NCBI GenBank assembly: GCA_006384855.1
Contig: VCJN01000891.1
Span: forward strand, 1 to 64,000
Source of the DNA: Tetraselmis striata
Taxonomy: Eukaryota; Chlorophyta; Chlorodendrophyceae; Chlorodendrales; Chlorodendraceae
DNA: 64,000 nt
Direction: 5' to 3'
Made by a program: the position numbers and the translations under genes. Within the stretch, counting starts at the first letter, position 1. Each line of letters opens with the position of its first letter. The notes beneath the pieces were generated by a model. The model was not told where the DNA came from. It saw only the letters and a list, made by a program, of their open reading frames with translations, and did not search any database. Positions 45,684 to 56,248 of this stretch are shown here, in pieces.

Positions 45684-48600
45684 ATGCCTTGCTGCTCGGC
45701 GGAGGCCATAGCGCCCGTGCCGCTCCTCGGGGCGCCTGGCAGTTGGGCTGACTGGTCTGCTCACCCCGTGCTTGAACACTACTTGCCGGAGGCCATCGTC
45801 GGCACGGGCGCTTCTTCGAAGGTGGGACACAGTCCGCCCCACACGCCCTTACCCGTTCCCACCTAATAAACAACCTCATATCCCGACGGCCTGTTTCCAG
45901 CTGCTATTCTGAGCAGTCGCCATCAGTTGACGCCACCAGGGTCCGCCCGGTTGAGGAGACATGCCCTCATATGCGCGTCTGCACTTGACCCTCTCCCACC
46001 GGGAAGTTCGCTCAACACTGGATGGCCCGGTCTAGTCGCTAGCTCGGGCAGCGGTCGTGAGCGTTCGTGACACCATACCCTATATGCCTGCCGGCTAACA
46101 CTGGCCGTGCGAACATCGCCGCAGGTCTATCGTGCCAGGTGCCGCGCCTCGGGCGACATCGTGGCACTCAAGGTGGTGTATCGGCAGAAGCCCAACCTGA
46201 GCGCGTCCCGCTACGAAGTTCTCCGCAGCGAGGTGCGCTCGCTCGTTTCTACTCGCATTGCAGTGTTCGCGTAAAGCGCTACCAAAGCGGGCCCGAAATC
46301 GGGCCTGCGCCAGGCGCTTCCTGTCACGCTAATGTTTGCGACGACGCGTCTGGCAATTCGCAGGCGGCCGTCCTAACAAAGATAAACGACCATCCAAACA
46401 TTGTGACGCTGCTGGTACGAGACACGTCGTAGCTATTCCAGACAAACAAATGCATCCCTTCCCGTGCCCCGGATCGCAGTGATGTAAATGTACTTGGTCA
46501 CACGAATGGGCAGTTGACAAAGTCCCGCCCCGCACAGGAATACTTTGAAGATGAGCGCCAGCTCGTCATGGTCCTTGAACTATTGCAGGGCGGCGAGGTC
46601 CTCACGGAGCTGAAGTCCATCCACCGATACTCCGAGAAAGTGGCGGCCGCACTGTGCCGCGAGATGCTGTCCGGCCTCGCTCACATACATGACAGGTAGG
46701 AGAACGCACGGCCACCGCCCACTGCGCACCAGCCTGGATGCACGGTGCACTGCCGGCGCGTGGTAGCGCTAGGTAGTACACTCATCACAGCCGCACCGTA
46801 CCGCCGCCATCAGGGGATTCGCCCATCGAGACATCAAACCCGAGAATATCATCCTGCAGAGGCCCACACCGAGCAAAATGGACGGCGATGACGAGGCGGT
46901 ATCCATCAAATTGATTGACCTTGGCATGGCCTGTGAGCAGTGCATCAACGGGGCGTGTTCCTCCATGTGCGCGAACGCCAACCCCCATGTGCGTACATGT
47001 GCACTCTGTGTACTATCGGGTTCGACCCCTCGGGCGCCCAGCCTGACACCTGCTGTGCGATCTCATGGGCGGCGCAGTGGCGTTGTGGGGACTATTGGCT
47101 TCATCGCCCCGGAGGTGTGCATCGGGCTGCGGCACACACCGGCGATGGACATCTGGAGCATGGGCATCATGCTCTACGTCATGCTTTGCGGGCAGATGCC
47201 CTACACCTGCACACAGATGGAGCAGATGCAATACGTGAACATACCCTTTCGAAGATCACCAGGTGAGCGCTCGGCCAACATGAAACGTGATGTGGATTTA
47301 GACCCTGCATGCTGGATACATGGTCCCATGATGTATTGATATGTGTAGATAGGTACAGGGGGCGTCCCAAATACGCGGAAGCATTTGATTGGGCCTGCAG
47401 GTCCCCACAACAATGAACGGACTATTATTATACACTGGGTTGTGTGCCCCCTTCCTGTTGAGTGGATCTAGTTCCACCATAAGGCGGATCAGCATTCGCG
47501 AGAAATTGGCGAAATATAGCCAAACACTGTTTGCTGTTCCAAGAATCCAGTGTGTGTCAATCAATCCAGCACGCCATCAATTATCAACAGTAGTTAGATG
47601 GGAAGGGGTGAAAAACAATATACTACCTACGCGTGACCCCTCAGTGTGCTTGTGGTGTGGAACATGACTAACAGTTTAAAAAAAAATCGCCCGGGTCATC
47701 GGCCGAAGCCGCCCCAGACCTTGACCTCTTGCGCCACCTGCAGCCGTAGGTCTGGCATAGCCCTTAGACCATTTCCCCATTCGAGTCCCCAAGGGCTAAT
47801 GCATCAACCGGGTGAACCGCGGACACGCCCGGTCGATATTGCCCTTCACTGGGAGAACCGGGAATCGTACCGGGGCCATCTCGTACAAAAGAGTGCGCAT
47901 ATGTTAACCCCTCATGTAAAAGAGCGATCTCTTACAAGAGACTTCCGCTCTACAGAGCGGGCCGAGAACGAGGCATATTGGAGTTTTTAGCCGAGTTTTT
48001 GTGGACGAATACGCGAGACGAAAGGCGAAATACCCGTAACTAATATATGCACATATTAGATACCCGATTAGAAATACCCGATTAAGAGTACCCGTAGTTA
48101 ATGTATATGTCATAGTGCCCAGCATACTTCTCACGTACGGGTACTGCTTCCATTCTACTATGCTAGCGGCGGATCGATGCATACTACTGCGGAGAAATGC
48201 TGGCCAAAAGGAAAAATCGCTATCACTTCTACCAGTACGGTGCTTCCGCGGGAGAAAGGCCCCCAGATGATCGGGCGACGCAGAAATATGGCCCTATTTT
48301 CCCGCGGTGAAGTGCTCCTCCTGGAGGAGAAATATCGAGCTACCCTGTAGTACATACATCCAGCCATCGTCGCGTCGAGGCAAGAGACAGACGACGGCCA
48401 GATGCCAGCACCACCCCGGCGCGGAAGAGAATGCGTGGCCGTTGCATCGCTGCCTTCCCCTCCTCCCCCTAGCCGACGGGACCCATCGCCGACCTGTACC
48501 GTGTAACTAGCAGTCCGGTTGTTGGCCAAAGTTTAGCGGGTCGCAGCTACCCTCGGCTATTTCTCTCCTCTCTCCGATTCGAACAGCGGCTGTAGTGTTC

Positions 48601-49185
48601 GTAGAGAGCTGTTGTAAGGTGGTCACTTTTGAGTTCTTATTTATTGAAGGGTTTAGATTTTAGGGTATTTCGTGGGTCTGTGTAACCCTACCCATGGAGA
48701 GTCTCTCGAGTACATGTGTATCACCACATGCGTATCGCCGCTTTGTCTCTCGGGGCTGATTTGAGGCTCCTGCTCGGTAAGAGGGCAAAGGGGCCGCCAA
48801 GTAACCATGAGCTGGCACACCGTGTAATGCAGGCTACCTCCACGAGCGGTTCAGCGACCTGTCCTTCCAGGCCAGAGAAATGATCCTGCAGATGCTGACC
48901 CACACCCCTGAGAACCGCGCCACGGCGCACAAGCTGCTGCGCCACAAATGGCTTACGGAGGTGCGACGCCAGCCACTGCACTCCTCCCACTTTGTCTCCC
49001 CTTTGCGAGGGGTCTCACGCATTTGCCTAGTAGGAATTGTCTATCTTAGTATCCGGGCAATGCCCCTCCCCCGCCTGGGGAGCACATTGACACACACATT
49101 AACGCACAACATACGTGTCATGCAGTGGAACATTAGTGGCCAATGCGATGGCCGGGATGCGAGATGCCCTTTATTTGATCTGAAA

Positions 49186-49216
<31 letters not shown>

Positions 49217-50216
49217 CGGTAACCTTTAGGGTTTGCGATTTACATTTAATGGGGTTTGAGATTTGGCTCAGGGTTCTGATTTGCGTTGTGTATGTATGAT
49301 TTTGGGGTCTAGGGTTGGGTCTAGGGTTTAGCGAGGATGTGCATCCCCAGGATAGGGGCAGATAATTCCTTGTCGAACGGCCTGCTCAGCCATTTCATCG
49401 CCCACATGAACTCCCCCCCCCCTCCTCCTCCCTCCCTAGGTATAAAAAACACTGCAAATAAGAATCTCCTCTGCCTGTGAGAGGTCAAAGACAGATGAAA
49501 CAGTAGAGCAATGACACCGAGCATTCCTATAAGTTGCATGCAATTCATAGTTTATACAAGTAAGGGGTTCGCATCCGTAGCTTGTAGGCAGTCACAGCCA
49601 CCAGGTAAAACTGATTCATGAGCCCTTGCTGTGTGCGTAGGCCGACCCAGCAAGCAAACCGCTGCCGCCAGCAGCGCCAGCGGGCGCTCAAAAGGTGGCC
49701 AAGTACCGCAGCTCTAAAGGCATGGCAAACTGCGTTGTGGCGCAAATGGACCCGCGCCACGAGAGCCGAGGCTCCAAGGCTACCAGCGTCCTGCTGGCAG
49801 ACCTGGAGAACGGCACACAGAAGAGCCACCTGGAGCTGCCCTTCGACCCCCGCGAGTTTCAGCACAACTATCACGAAAACCCGCGCACGACCAGCGTGTC
49901 AGCGGACGGGTTACCCCCCCGGCGCCGGGCTGGCGGTCAGCGCCGCTGGTCGGACAACATCATCAGTAGCCTGTCCGTGAGGGTGGTGGAGTCGGTGACA
50001 AAGCTCAAGCACGCCGGCGTGGGAGCGTACCGGGCCTCGCTGCGATCGGTGCATGAGGAAGAGGTCCTCGAGAAGGAGGAATTCGACCTTGCGCCCGTTT
50101 CTACGCCGCTGGTAACGACGAGCTCACGAAGCACCTGTGCGGTGCCAGGCGAGGCTGCGGGAAGCGCCCCGGGTAGGGCCAGGTTGCTCCGGAAAACGAG
50201 CAGCGCAATACGATAG
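45684..50216 (+). CDS. CAMK-like Ser/Thr protein kinase with unique C-terminal tail
   Basis: Eight exons: 45684-45821, 46125-46232, 46364-46414, 46538-46695, 46814-46954, 47078-47262, 48833-48960, 49641-50216. Total 1,485 nt, 494 residues, all in phase. Kinase landmarks: Gly loop IVGTGASSKVYRA, lysine in IVALKVV (about Lys62), NIVTLL and LVMVLELLQGGEVLTEL around the hinge, catalytic loop FAHRDIKPENIIL, DLG in IKLIDLGMA (instead of DFG), GTIGFIAPEV with the APE motif, and MDIWSMGIMLYVMLCGQMPY. This is the pattern of calcium/calmodulin or CDPK-type kinases. The exon 5/6 junction is the least certain. The C-terminal 191 residues (from about 304) carry no EF hand. They are Arg/Ser-rich, with basic patches (PPRRRAGGQRR) and several candidate phosphosites. 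The N-terminus MPCCS has adjacent cysteines but no myristoylation glycine. Intron 6 (1,570 bp) holds a SINE-B copy. TGTAA lies 14 bases past the stop. Confidence 0.87.
47690..47965 (-). repeat. SINE-B copy, degenerate, in kinase intron 6
   Basis: GCCCGGGTCATCGGCCGAAG... GGCTAATGCATCAACCGGGT is the reverse complement of the body at 4,740-4,925. The head (CCGGGAATCGTACCGG and CCGCTCTACAGAGCGG) is recognisable, but an insertion stretches the A-to-B spacing. Confidence 0.65.
49186..49215. repeat. 30-base G homopolymer, kinase intron 7
   Basis: The longest pure run seen in the window; sense strand is G, in mid-intron. Confidence 0.95.
49224..49332 (+). repeat. Degenerate telomere-like TTTAGGG words
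   Basis: CTTTAGGGTTTGCG, GGGGTTTGAG, CAGGGTTCTG, TCTAGGGTTGGGTCTAGG and GGGTTTAGCG occur in about 110 bases right after a 30-base G run. They resemble the plant and algal telomere unit TTTAGGG with many changes. The stretch lies inside the kinase gene's last intron. Confidence 0.35.
49442..49562 (-). mobile_element. MITE family C copy 12, truncated
   Basis: In kinase intron 7. CACTGCAAATAAGAATC, CTGCCTGTGAGAGGTCAAAG and CCTATAAGTTGCATGCAA match the reverse family core; the far end is missing. Confidence 0.55.
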
Positions 50217-51924
50217 CTCGGCGCACCCATGTAACGACCTGGCTGCAGTGGCAGAGTACAGGTAGCGGGTCAGCGTGTATAGTGGTTGCTGTCATGGGTA
50301 GTCAAGTGCGTAGTTTTGGTTTTGGAAGGCAGTGGTGGCAGCCCGCTCAGCAGTGCACCCGCAGCGTTGCCGATGGCGGGCTCGCAATTCTGGTGCTAAT
50401 AAGTTTTAACACACCGACCGTTCAACGCGGAGATTCGCAGGATGAAGAGCCAGCCCCTCTGCCCCACGCGACGCGGCCTGCATGTCGTCTGCTCATAATG
50501 CCTCTGACGAGGCTCCAGGCTGCATGTGCCCCCTCCATGGCATGATATGGGCGCCAAAAGGAACTTAATCGGATATTGAGAATCGTTGCATATCGAGGCT
50601 GTACTTTTGTGGGTTGGGATAGCGACAATTTCCCAGCCTTGCTTTCCGGCCTACTACACAAAAGACCAACGCCAAGCAGCTGGACCATCACTCGTTGAGT
50701 GCACATCATGCTTTACTCGCCACGCTGCTCCCAACGGCAGGGCTCCACAGCGGAGCCTCTACATGCCTAATTTGACATAGCAATGTGTTCTCAGGCGGTA
50801 TCAGGGGGTGCTTCCAACCCTGTTAAATGACGGCGGTGCCTTGCTGTTGGTGGGCGGCGGCGGCTGGGTGCATGACAGCGTGCTGCCCCCCCCCCCCCCC
50901 CCCCCCTTTCCAAGCCAGTGCCTTGCTGCAGCTGGCCATCGCGTGCGATATGCGAAAATGTCTCCATCTGTTGATGTTGCGGTAAGCTTGGTGCGCCGTG
51001 ACGACTCCGAGTGCGTGCGTTAGCGAACGATGAGTGGTTTCACTTCTTTGAGGCACGACTCCATGCACCTTGGTCGCCACCCTTGCCGCAGCCCGCCCAC
51101 CAATTGGTCGCCGTCCCGGTAGCGCGACCAGACTGGTCAGGGTGATGTGCTGTGCATGTTTGAGTTTTGGAACTTGTTTCAAACGAATCAACTCGGAGTA
51201 CGGGTGGAATTACACGCGTACACGGGCGCCAGCATGTACGCTGTAGCCCGGCCGTATAAATACGTGAACACGTCAGCGCCGCATGTGCCCATGTTATTTT
51301 CAACGGTTGTGCCCCCGGGACTCGCAGCCTGCTTATCTAGCGCTGCGCTTCACCGGCCGCTGCCAACGGCTAGCCCGCTTGACCGTCTCGCTGCTGAGAT
51401 TTGCGGGAAGTTTGTTCCAACTATACAAATATGAGATTTGCGTTGGAACAAATTTATATATAGTTCTTTTAGCCCGCTTTGAGCTGCTGCCAGCGGTGTT
51501 CCCGGACGCCGCGGTGTTTCAGAGGTGAAGTCAGGATAGATAAATAAATACCCCTTCACCGCTCTATCATCAGTGCTTAAACACATGCACACTGAAAGCA
51601 GAACTAAAAGCAATTGTGAAACGTTGCCAGCAAAAAAGAGATATAAGCCTGAAACCAAAGGTCAAGCAGGAGGCCAGGGCGCCAGGAACCACGGAAGAGC
51701 CGCCAAGGGAAGTCATCAGGAAGTCACAAAGTTGCCAAGGAAACAAAGGGTCCGGGGAAACACTGAAAGCCAAGGAACGACCAGAAAAAACCGAAAGGGA
51801 AACAGGAACCCAATCAATGGGGACCACCGCCCAAGGGTGGGCGCCATCAGCCGCGGCGAGTGCGCTTGCAGCCGATGACCCGGGTCATAGCAACAGGCTG
51901 ACGAGTGACGCGACGCAGGAGGTT
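50217..51924. other. Intergenic, one weak ORF region
   Basis: Downstream of the kinase. TGTAA at 50,230-50,234 may be its polyadenylation signal. A 21-base C run lies at 50,886-50,906. A purine-rich stretch (51,590-51,830) keeps two frames open with Lys/Glu/Arg-rich text (KAIVKRCQQKRDISLKPKVK); compositional bias alone may explain this, so no gene is called. Confidence 0.45.
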
Positions 51925-53389
51925 GGATGTCAGGAATAATCAGGTCTGGGCACGCAGAAATTGCCACTGTTCTCAACCCCTTCGAAGCGTGCGCGCTGTG
52001 CCCTCAGCTTCGGAGGTGGGGCTGCGCGGCGAGGATAGCTCGCCAGCTGTAAAAGAATATGGAGTCCATGCAAGTCGCGGCACAAAATATTGTGGGCCCG
52101 AAATATTGCGTCTTGTCTCACGCGTTGGCCGTGCCACGTGTGGCTGCCGCTGCCCGTACCGCGCCGCGCCATCAGTCGGTTTTTCAAATTCGAAACTCGA
52201 TTTGAGTCACCCGCCGCGAGGCACAACTTGTTCCGCCACTCCACGTCGTATTCTCCCCAGCCCTGCCCGCATCTCACTCCTCTCTCTTCCAGCGCCCTCG
52301 CCCCATCGCCGGCCACGGCGCCAGCACCGGCTACCTCGCGGGCGGGCGACATGCTATCTCGTTATAAACACAAGGGCCATGCCCGGAGGTATAGCAAAGC
52401 CGTCGGTGCGCGCAAAGCAGCGCCGAGGTGGGCCACCAAGGCGGAGAAGAGAGCGTGGAAGCGGAGGATTACAGCAGCCGCGGGACAAGCCGGCCAGCAG
52501 CAGCCGCAGCAGCAAGCTGCAGACCCCGGCTCGCCGCTGGCCCCAGCCCAAGAGGAGGGGGCTATGGGTGGAGAGGGAGCCCCCGCTGTGGGTGACGCAG
52601 GGCCGTCGCCCCTGTGGGAGCTGTTGCAGCCGGCGGAGCGTAAGTTATTGTATCTGTCCCCTGACGGCCGCGAGGTCCACTACGCCGTGGCGGCTAAGAG
52701 GAGTAGGGACCCATACCACCACAGCTTCAGAGACTTCGTGGTCGTGGGGTTCAGAAGCATGAAATGCTCCGACGGCGATGTTCTGGTGGGGTGGTGCAGT
52801 TCCGCTAGGGGGTGCGACGAGGACCCCGGCCGCCGAGACTGCTATCCGGAGGCAGACATGTCCCTTGTTACGAAAGCAGAGGTTGGCCCTGAATTTCGTG
52901 CCCACAGAATATTGTGCCCAAATACGAACTATTGTAGCGCACTGCGATGGCATGGCGTAAAGGGGAGGGGCGCCTGAATAAGTGTGCACGTGATATATCG
53001 TCGCAGGTGCTTCCCCCTGGCTGCGCTGCCCACTGCAAGTGCTCGCAGAGGGTACTAGACGACCTGAATGGCAAGCTCGGCTTCGTCATGCACCACGAGG
53101 ACAGGTCGCCGGGCAGGGGCGACGGCATGCTGGTGGACGGATGGATTGTGGCCGGGGCCAGGTACACTACCGTGAACTTGAACGCGCCCCACGAGGCGGT
53201 ATTCAAGCAGTGGAGCGTCACGCGGGATCGTTAGCGGGCGCAAGACCTGGCATGCCCTACTGGGCTCGTTCCGTGCGTGAAGCAGGTGTACCGAGGTACA
53301 TCTGGGGCGTACAGCGCGCACGCTTAGAAGGGGTTGAGAGTCGCGACAATTTCTGCACGCCCAGACCTCATTGAATATTCCCGACATCC
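51925..53389. mobile_element. 1.47-kb TIR DNA element with internal gene
   Basis: GGATGTC...GACATCC at the ends. The left arm from 51,925 and the right arm ending at 53,389 are inverted copies over about 85 bases (AGGTCTGGGC, GCAGAAATTG, CTCAACCCCTTC, AAGCGTGCGCGCTGT), about 80-85 percent identical by eye. A plus-strand gene occupies the interior. No clear target-site duplication is seen. The superfamily is undetermined. Confidence 0.65.
52351..53234 (+). CDS. Unrecognised Cys-containing protein inside TIR element
   Basis: Proposed two exons, 52351-52881 and 53007-53234: 759 nt, 252 residues. The frame is also open upstream to 52,090, so the start is uncertain. The donor (GAG/GTTGGC) is weak, the acceptor (TCGCAG) good. 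The N-terminus is very basic (MLSRYKHKGHARRYSKAVGA, AEKRAWKRR), followed by a Gln/Pro/Ala linker. The body has LWELLQPAERKLLYLSPDGR, HHSFRDFVVVGF and a cysteine series: MKCSDGD, GWCSSARGC, RRDCYPE, AHCKCSQ. That spacing could bind zinc and is reminiscent, weakly, of Cys clusters that accompany some eukaryotic transposases. No DDE motif is visible, so this is an accessory or DNA-binding protein, or a remnant of a longer transposase. Confidence 0.5.
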
Positions 53390-53486
53390 GTAAATGGACG
53401 CAGGCGCAGGAGCACCATCCATCACATGCAGCGCGCGCCGCCGCGACCCCGCCAAGAATAACGTCTGTAAAGCCTGTCATATTATA

Positions 53487-54834
53487 CACCCCTCCACATA
53501 AGTTTGGGTTTTGCAGTTTTGTTCGACATGCGCATGTCATGTAGAAAATACGGCGTGGGCAATTGCATGCAAGTGACTAAGGGCGAGGTCGACTTGGGAA
53601 AAAATGGGGGCGCGCTCTAGGCCTAACCGTGCGACAGGGCATGCGTCGTTCTGCGCCCCTCGAGAAATGGCAAATCAATGCGTGTAAAACTTGCACTGGA
53701 AAAATAACAAGTTGCGCCATCCCTTCGTACGCATACATCCAACGCGCAAATCCACGCCGTACTGGCATGCTGCCATCTTTAGTGTAAGTTTCACCTACAA
53801 CATGTGTGGGGCACCAAGATTAGGTCACTAAGGGTATTGCACAAGCCCTAAATTACAGTTTCACCACTACATGGCGTGATGTTCGGCCAAAAATGGTGCT
53901 GTTATTGTTGCCTACTCACGCACGAAAGGCTTATTGAGCCCTCCTTGGCTTGGGCGAGAGCGCATCAATGGGGGTCACGTGCACGCATGGCAATTGCGCC
54001 GAATCACAAGTAGAATGCCACATAGCAGCGCGCTATTAAATGCTTGAATATCAGCAAAAATAATATGTTGAAAACAGCACAATGTTGTTGGCCATCGAGG
54101 ACATGGCTAGAGAGGGAGCATGTGGCAAGTTTGCGCCGCCCGTGTGCATCTACATTCATAACACTGTCACCCAAATGCGTATGGATTAAGGGGACACACA
54201 TAGCGCAAAGCTACGCCCCCATGTTGAGGCTGAGTGTTGCGAAATGATGCCGTGATTGATGTATTTTATGTTCATCGCTAGAAAGTGGTCAAAACGTGCA
54301 AACTAGGTGCTCAAAACTCGAAAATCACCTCTCGCGTTTGACGCAAGGATTTTTTTGCGCATTTTTTTAGAATTTTTGGAGCACTCCCTGAGCCGCTATA
54401 AGCGTTTGAAGTCAAGGGGGTGTCGCTTGCAGTGGGCAGAACTGCACTGGTCCTAGCATCGTCACACGCACGTGTGCCCACTCTGCCTTACGTGACTATG
54501 CCCACCCAAACCCACCCACCCCGCGAGCTACTATGTTTCCTCACACATCTACGGGCATTGCACCATACAAGGCTCTATGCATGTGGGCCATCATATATGT
54601 GCCAATAACATGTATTGTTGTGCATCACTGCGTCATGCCCTTTGAGCCTCGCGCCAGATCGCAATACCCTATTCTTAGGGTAATAGGTTATAATTTAGAC
54701 CCTATCAAGCAAAAGGTTTTATAACAACCTAAAACATTCCCGGGTTCCAGCCCTAAAGCCCTACGTTTAGATACCCTAGAATTTTTCATTTCATATTCAG
54801 CCAAAAAAGGACCCCAAACTTATGTGGAGGGGTG
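53487..54834 (+). repeat. Left TIR-bounded module of the composite element
   Basis: 1,348 bp, non-coding, bounded by 22-bp TIRs. It differs from the right module at roughly a dozen positions (for example AAAAATAAC versus AAAATAAC, ACACGAAAGG versus ACGAGAGG-type changes). Looks like a non-autonomous relative of the transposase-bearing unit. Confidence 0.85.
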
Positions 54835-54912
54835 TGTGCTGGTCGTGCTTACTCGGTCGTTTTGCGCGAGTATCATGCGCGGGAGCCGATTGTGTGGCCC
54901 TACGAGGACGAG

Positions 54913-56070
54913 ATGCCTAAAAGGCAGCCACATGCCCGCCGTCGGCGCGAAAGAGAACACTTCGCCCCACACCCATGTTGCGCCCCTACCTCCAGTGGCA
55001 GTTCTAGCATGACAGCGCCCGAGAATTTAGCGCACACGCGCCGAATGCGAATGGTCGTGGCCTATCACAAAGTCGGCAGCTATACGCGAGCTGCAAAGAT
55101 GTTTGGAGCCAAGTGGGAGACGGTGCGCAAGTGGGTGGAGCGGTTCGAGGCCACTGGCGACGTGCGCGACGCCTGTCGGCCTGGCCGACCAAGCAAGGGC
55201 TTGATGTTGTCTCCAGCGCGCTTGGTGATACAACGCGGCGTGCAGAAGCGTTTCACGTGCAAGAAGATAGCAGCTACCGTCAAGACCAAGCTTGACATCG
55301 ATGTGACTGCCGAGACGGTGCGTCGCACTCTGAAAGGCATGGGGATGCGCAGCTTGCGACCGAAAAGGAAGCCAAGGCTGACAGCCAGGCACAAGAGCGA
55401 TCGTGTTGCGTTTTCCAGGTTTTGGAGCAGGCTGAGCTGGAGGAACGTCATGGTGTCGGACAGCAAGTTATTCTATTTCAATTGTAGAAGCAAGGGGGAG
55501 AAGGTGTGGGTGGCGCGTAATGGAGAGACTCCCATCACAGAGGCAGTTCGTGGTGGCTACAAGGTCCATGTGTATGCTGCTGTCAGCAAATGGGGCACCA
55601 CGCCATTATTTGTCACAGCAGGCACGACTGGCCACACAGTTTCCATCGAAGGCAAAGTGCACAAAAATGTGGACTCGCGAGTGTACAAGGAGCTACTGCA
55701 TGAGCAAATGCTGCCAGCATGCAGGAGTCTCATGGCAAACCGTTATGGCAATGACTGGATCTTTCAACAAGATGGAGCCCGCGCGCACACCTCTCGTTCG
55801 ACCATGGAATACTTACGCAACAGAGAGTTTAAGCTCATGGAAAACTGGCCTGCATGCTCACCCGACCTTTCATGGATTGAGAATTTGTGGGCTTACGTTG
55901 AGAGGCAGCTTAGGCAAGAGGCAGACACCTTGACAACCAACAACTTCATCCCAACTTTGCACAGGATTTGGGATAATATTCCGAAGCAACTATTGCTGAA
56001 GTTGCATGGCAGCATCCACAGGAGGTTGGAGGAGTGCATGAAGCTCAATGGGGCAGCCACAAGCTACTAG
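54913..56070 (+). CDS. Tc1/IS630-type DDE transposase, unit 1, intact
   Basis: 385 residues from the ATG at 54,913 (MPKRQPHARRRRE); the frame stays open further upstream to 54,832 but without another in-frame ATG. Transposases of this superfamily cut and paste TIR-bounded DNA into TA sites in the nucleus. The N-terminus is basic. A helix-turn-helix follows (MVVAYHKVGSYTRAAKMFGA), then a GRPSK linker and a second HTH-like part (VTAETVRRTLKGMGMRSLRP). The catalytic triad is visible: Asp183 in VMVSDSKLF, Asp287 in IFQQDGARAH, Glu323 in WIENLW, with 35 residues between the second Asp and the Glu. This is the only one of four units without a disabling change, so it may be active. A TGTAA follows 58 bases after the stop. 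Confidence 0.92.
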   Translation: MPKRQPHARRRREREHFAPHPCCAPTSSGSSSMTAPENLAHTRRMRMVVAYHKVGSYTRAAKMFGAKWETVRKWVERFEATGDVRDACRPGRPSKGLMLSPARLVIQRGVQKRFTCKKIAATVKTKLDIDVTAETVRRTLKGMGMRSLRPKRKPRLTARHKSDRVAFSRFWSRLSWRNVMVSDSKLFYFNCRSKGEKVWVARNGETPITEAVRGGYKVHVYAAVSKWGTTPLFVTAGTTGHTVSIEGKVHKNVDSRVYKELLHEQMLPACRSLMANRYGNDWIFQQDGARAHTSRSTMEYLRNREFKLMENWPACSPDLSWIENLWAYVERQLRQEADTLTTNNFIPTLHRIWDNIPKQLLLKLHGSIHRRLEECMKLNGAATSY

Positions 56071-56248
56071 TACATAGACTGTTGAGCCATTTCACTTTGC
56101 TCTAGATCCACCATCCAGCAAGAATCATGTAAGTCGAAAATCACGAATTAATGACAAGCGCAGTCCACAGTGTGCTGGTCGTGCTTACTCGGTCGTTTTG
56201 CGCGAGTATCATGCGCGGGAGCCGATTGTGTGGCCCTACGAGGACGAG

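Noticed and set aside
54004..54608. Short ORFs inside the left and right modules of the composite element
   Set aside because: 60-67 codons, no motif, and no sign of coding constraint between the two modules.
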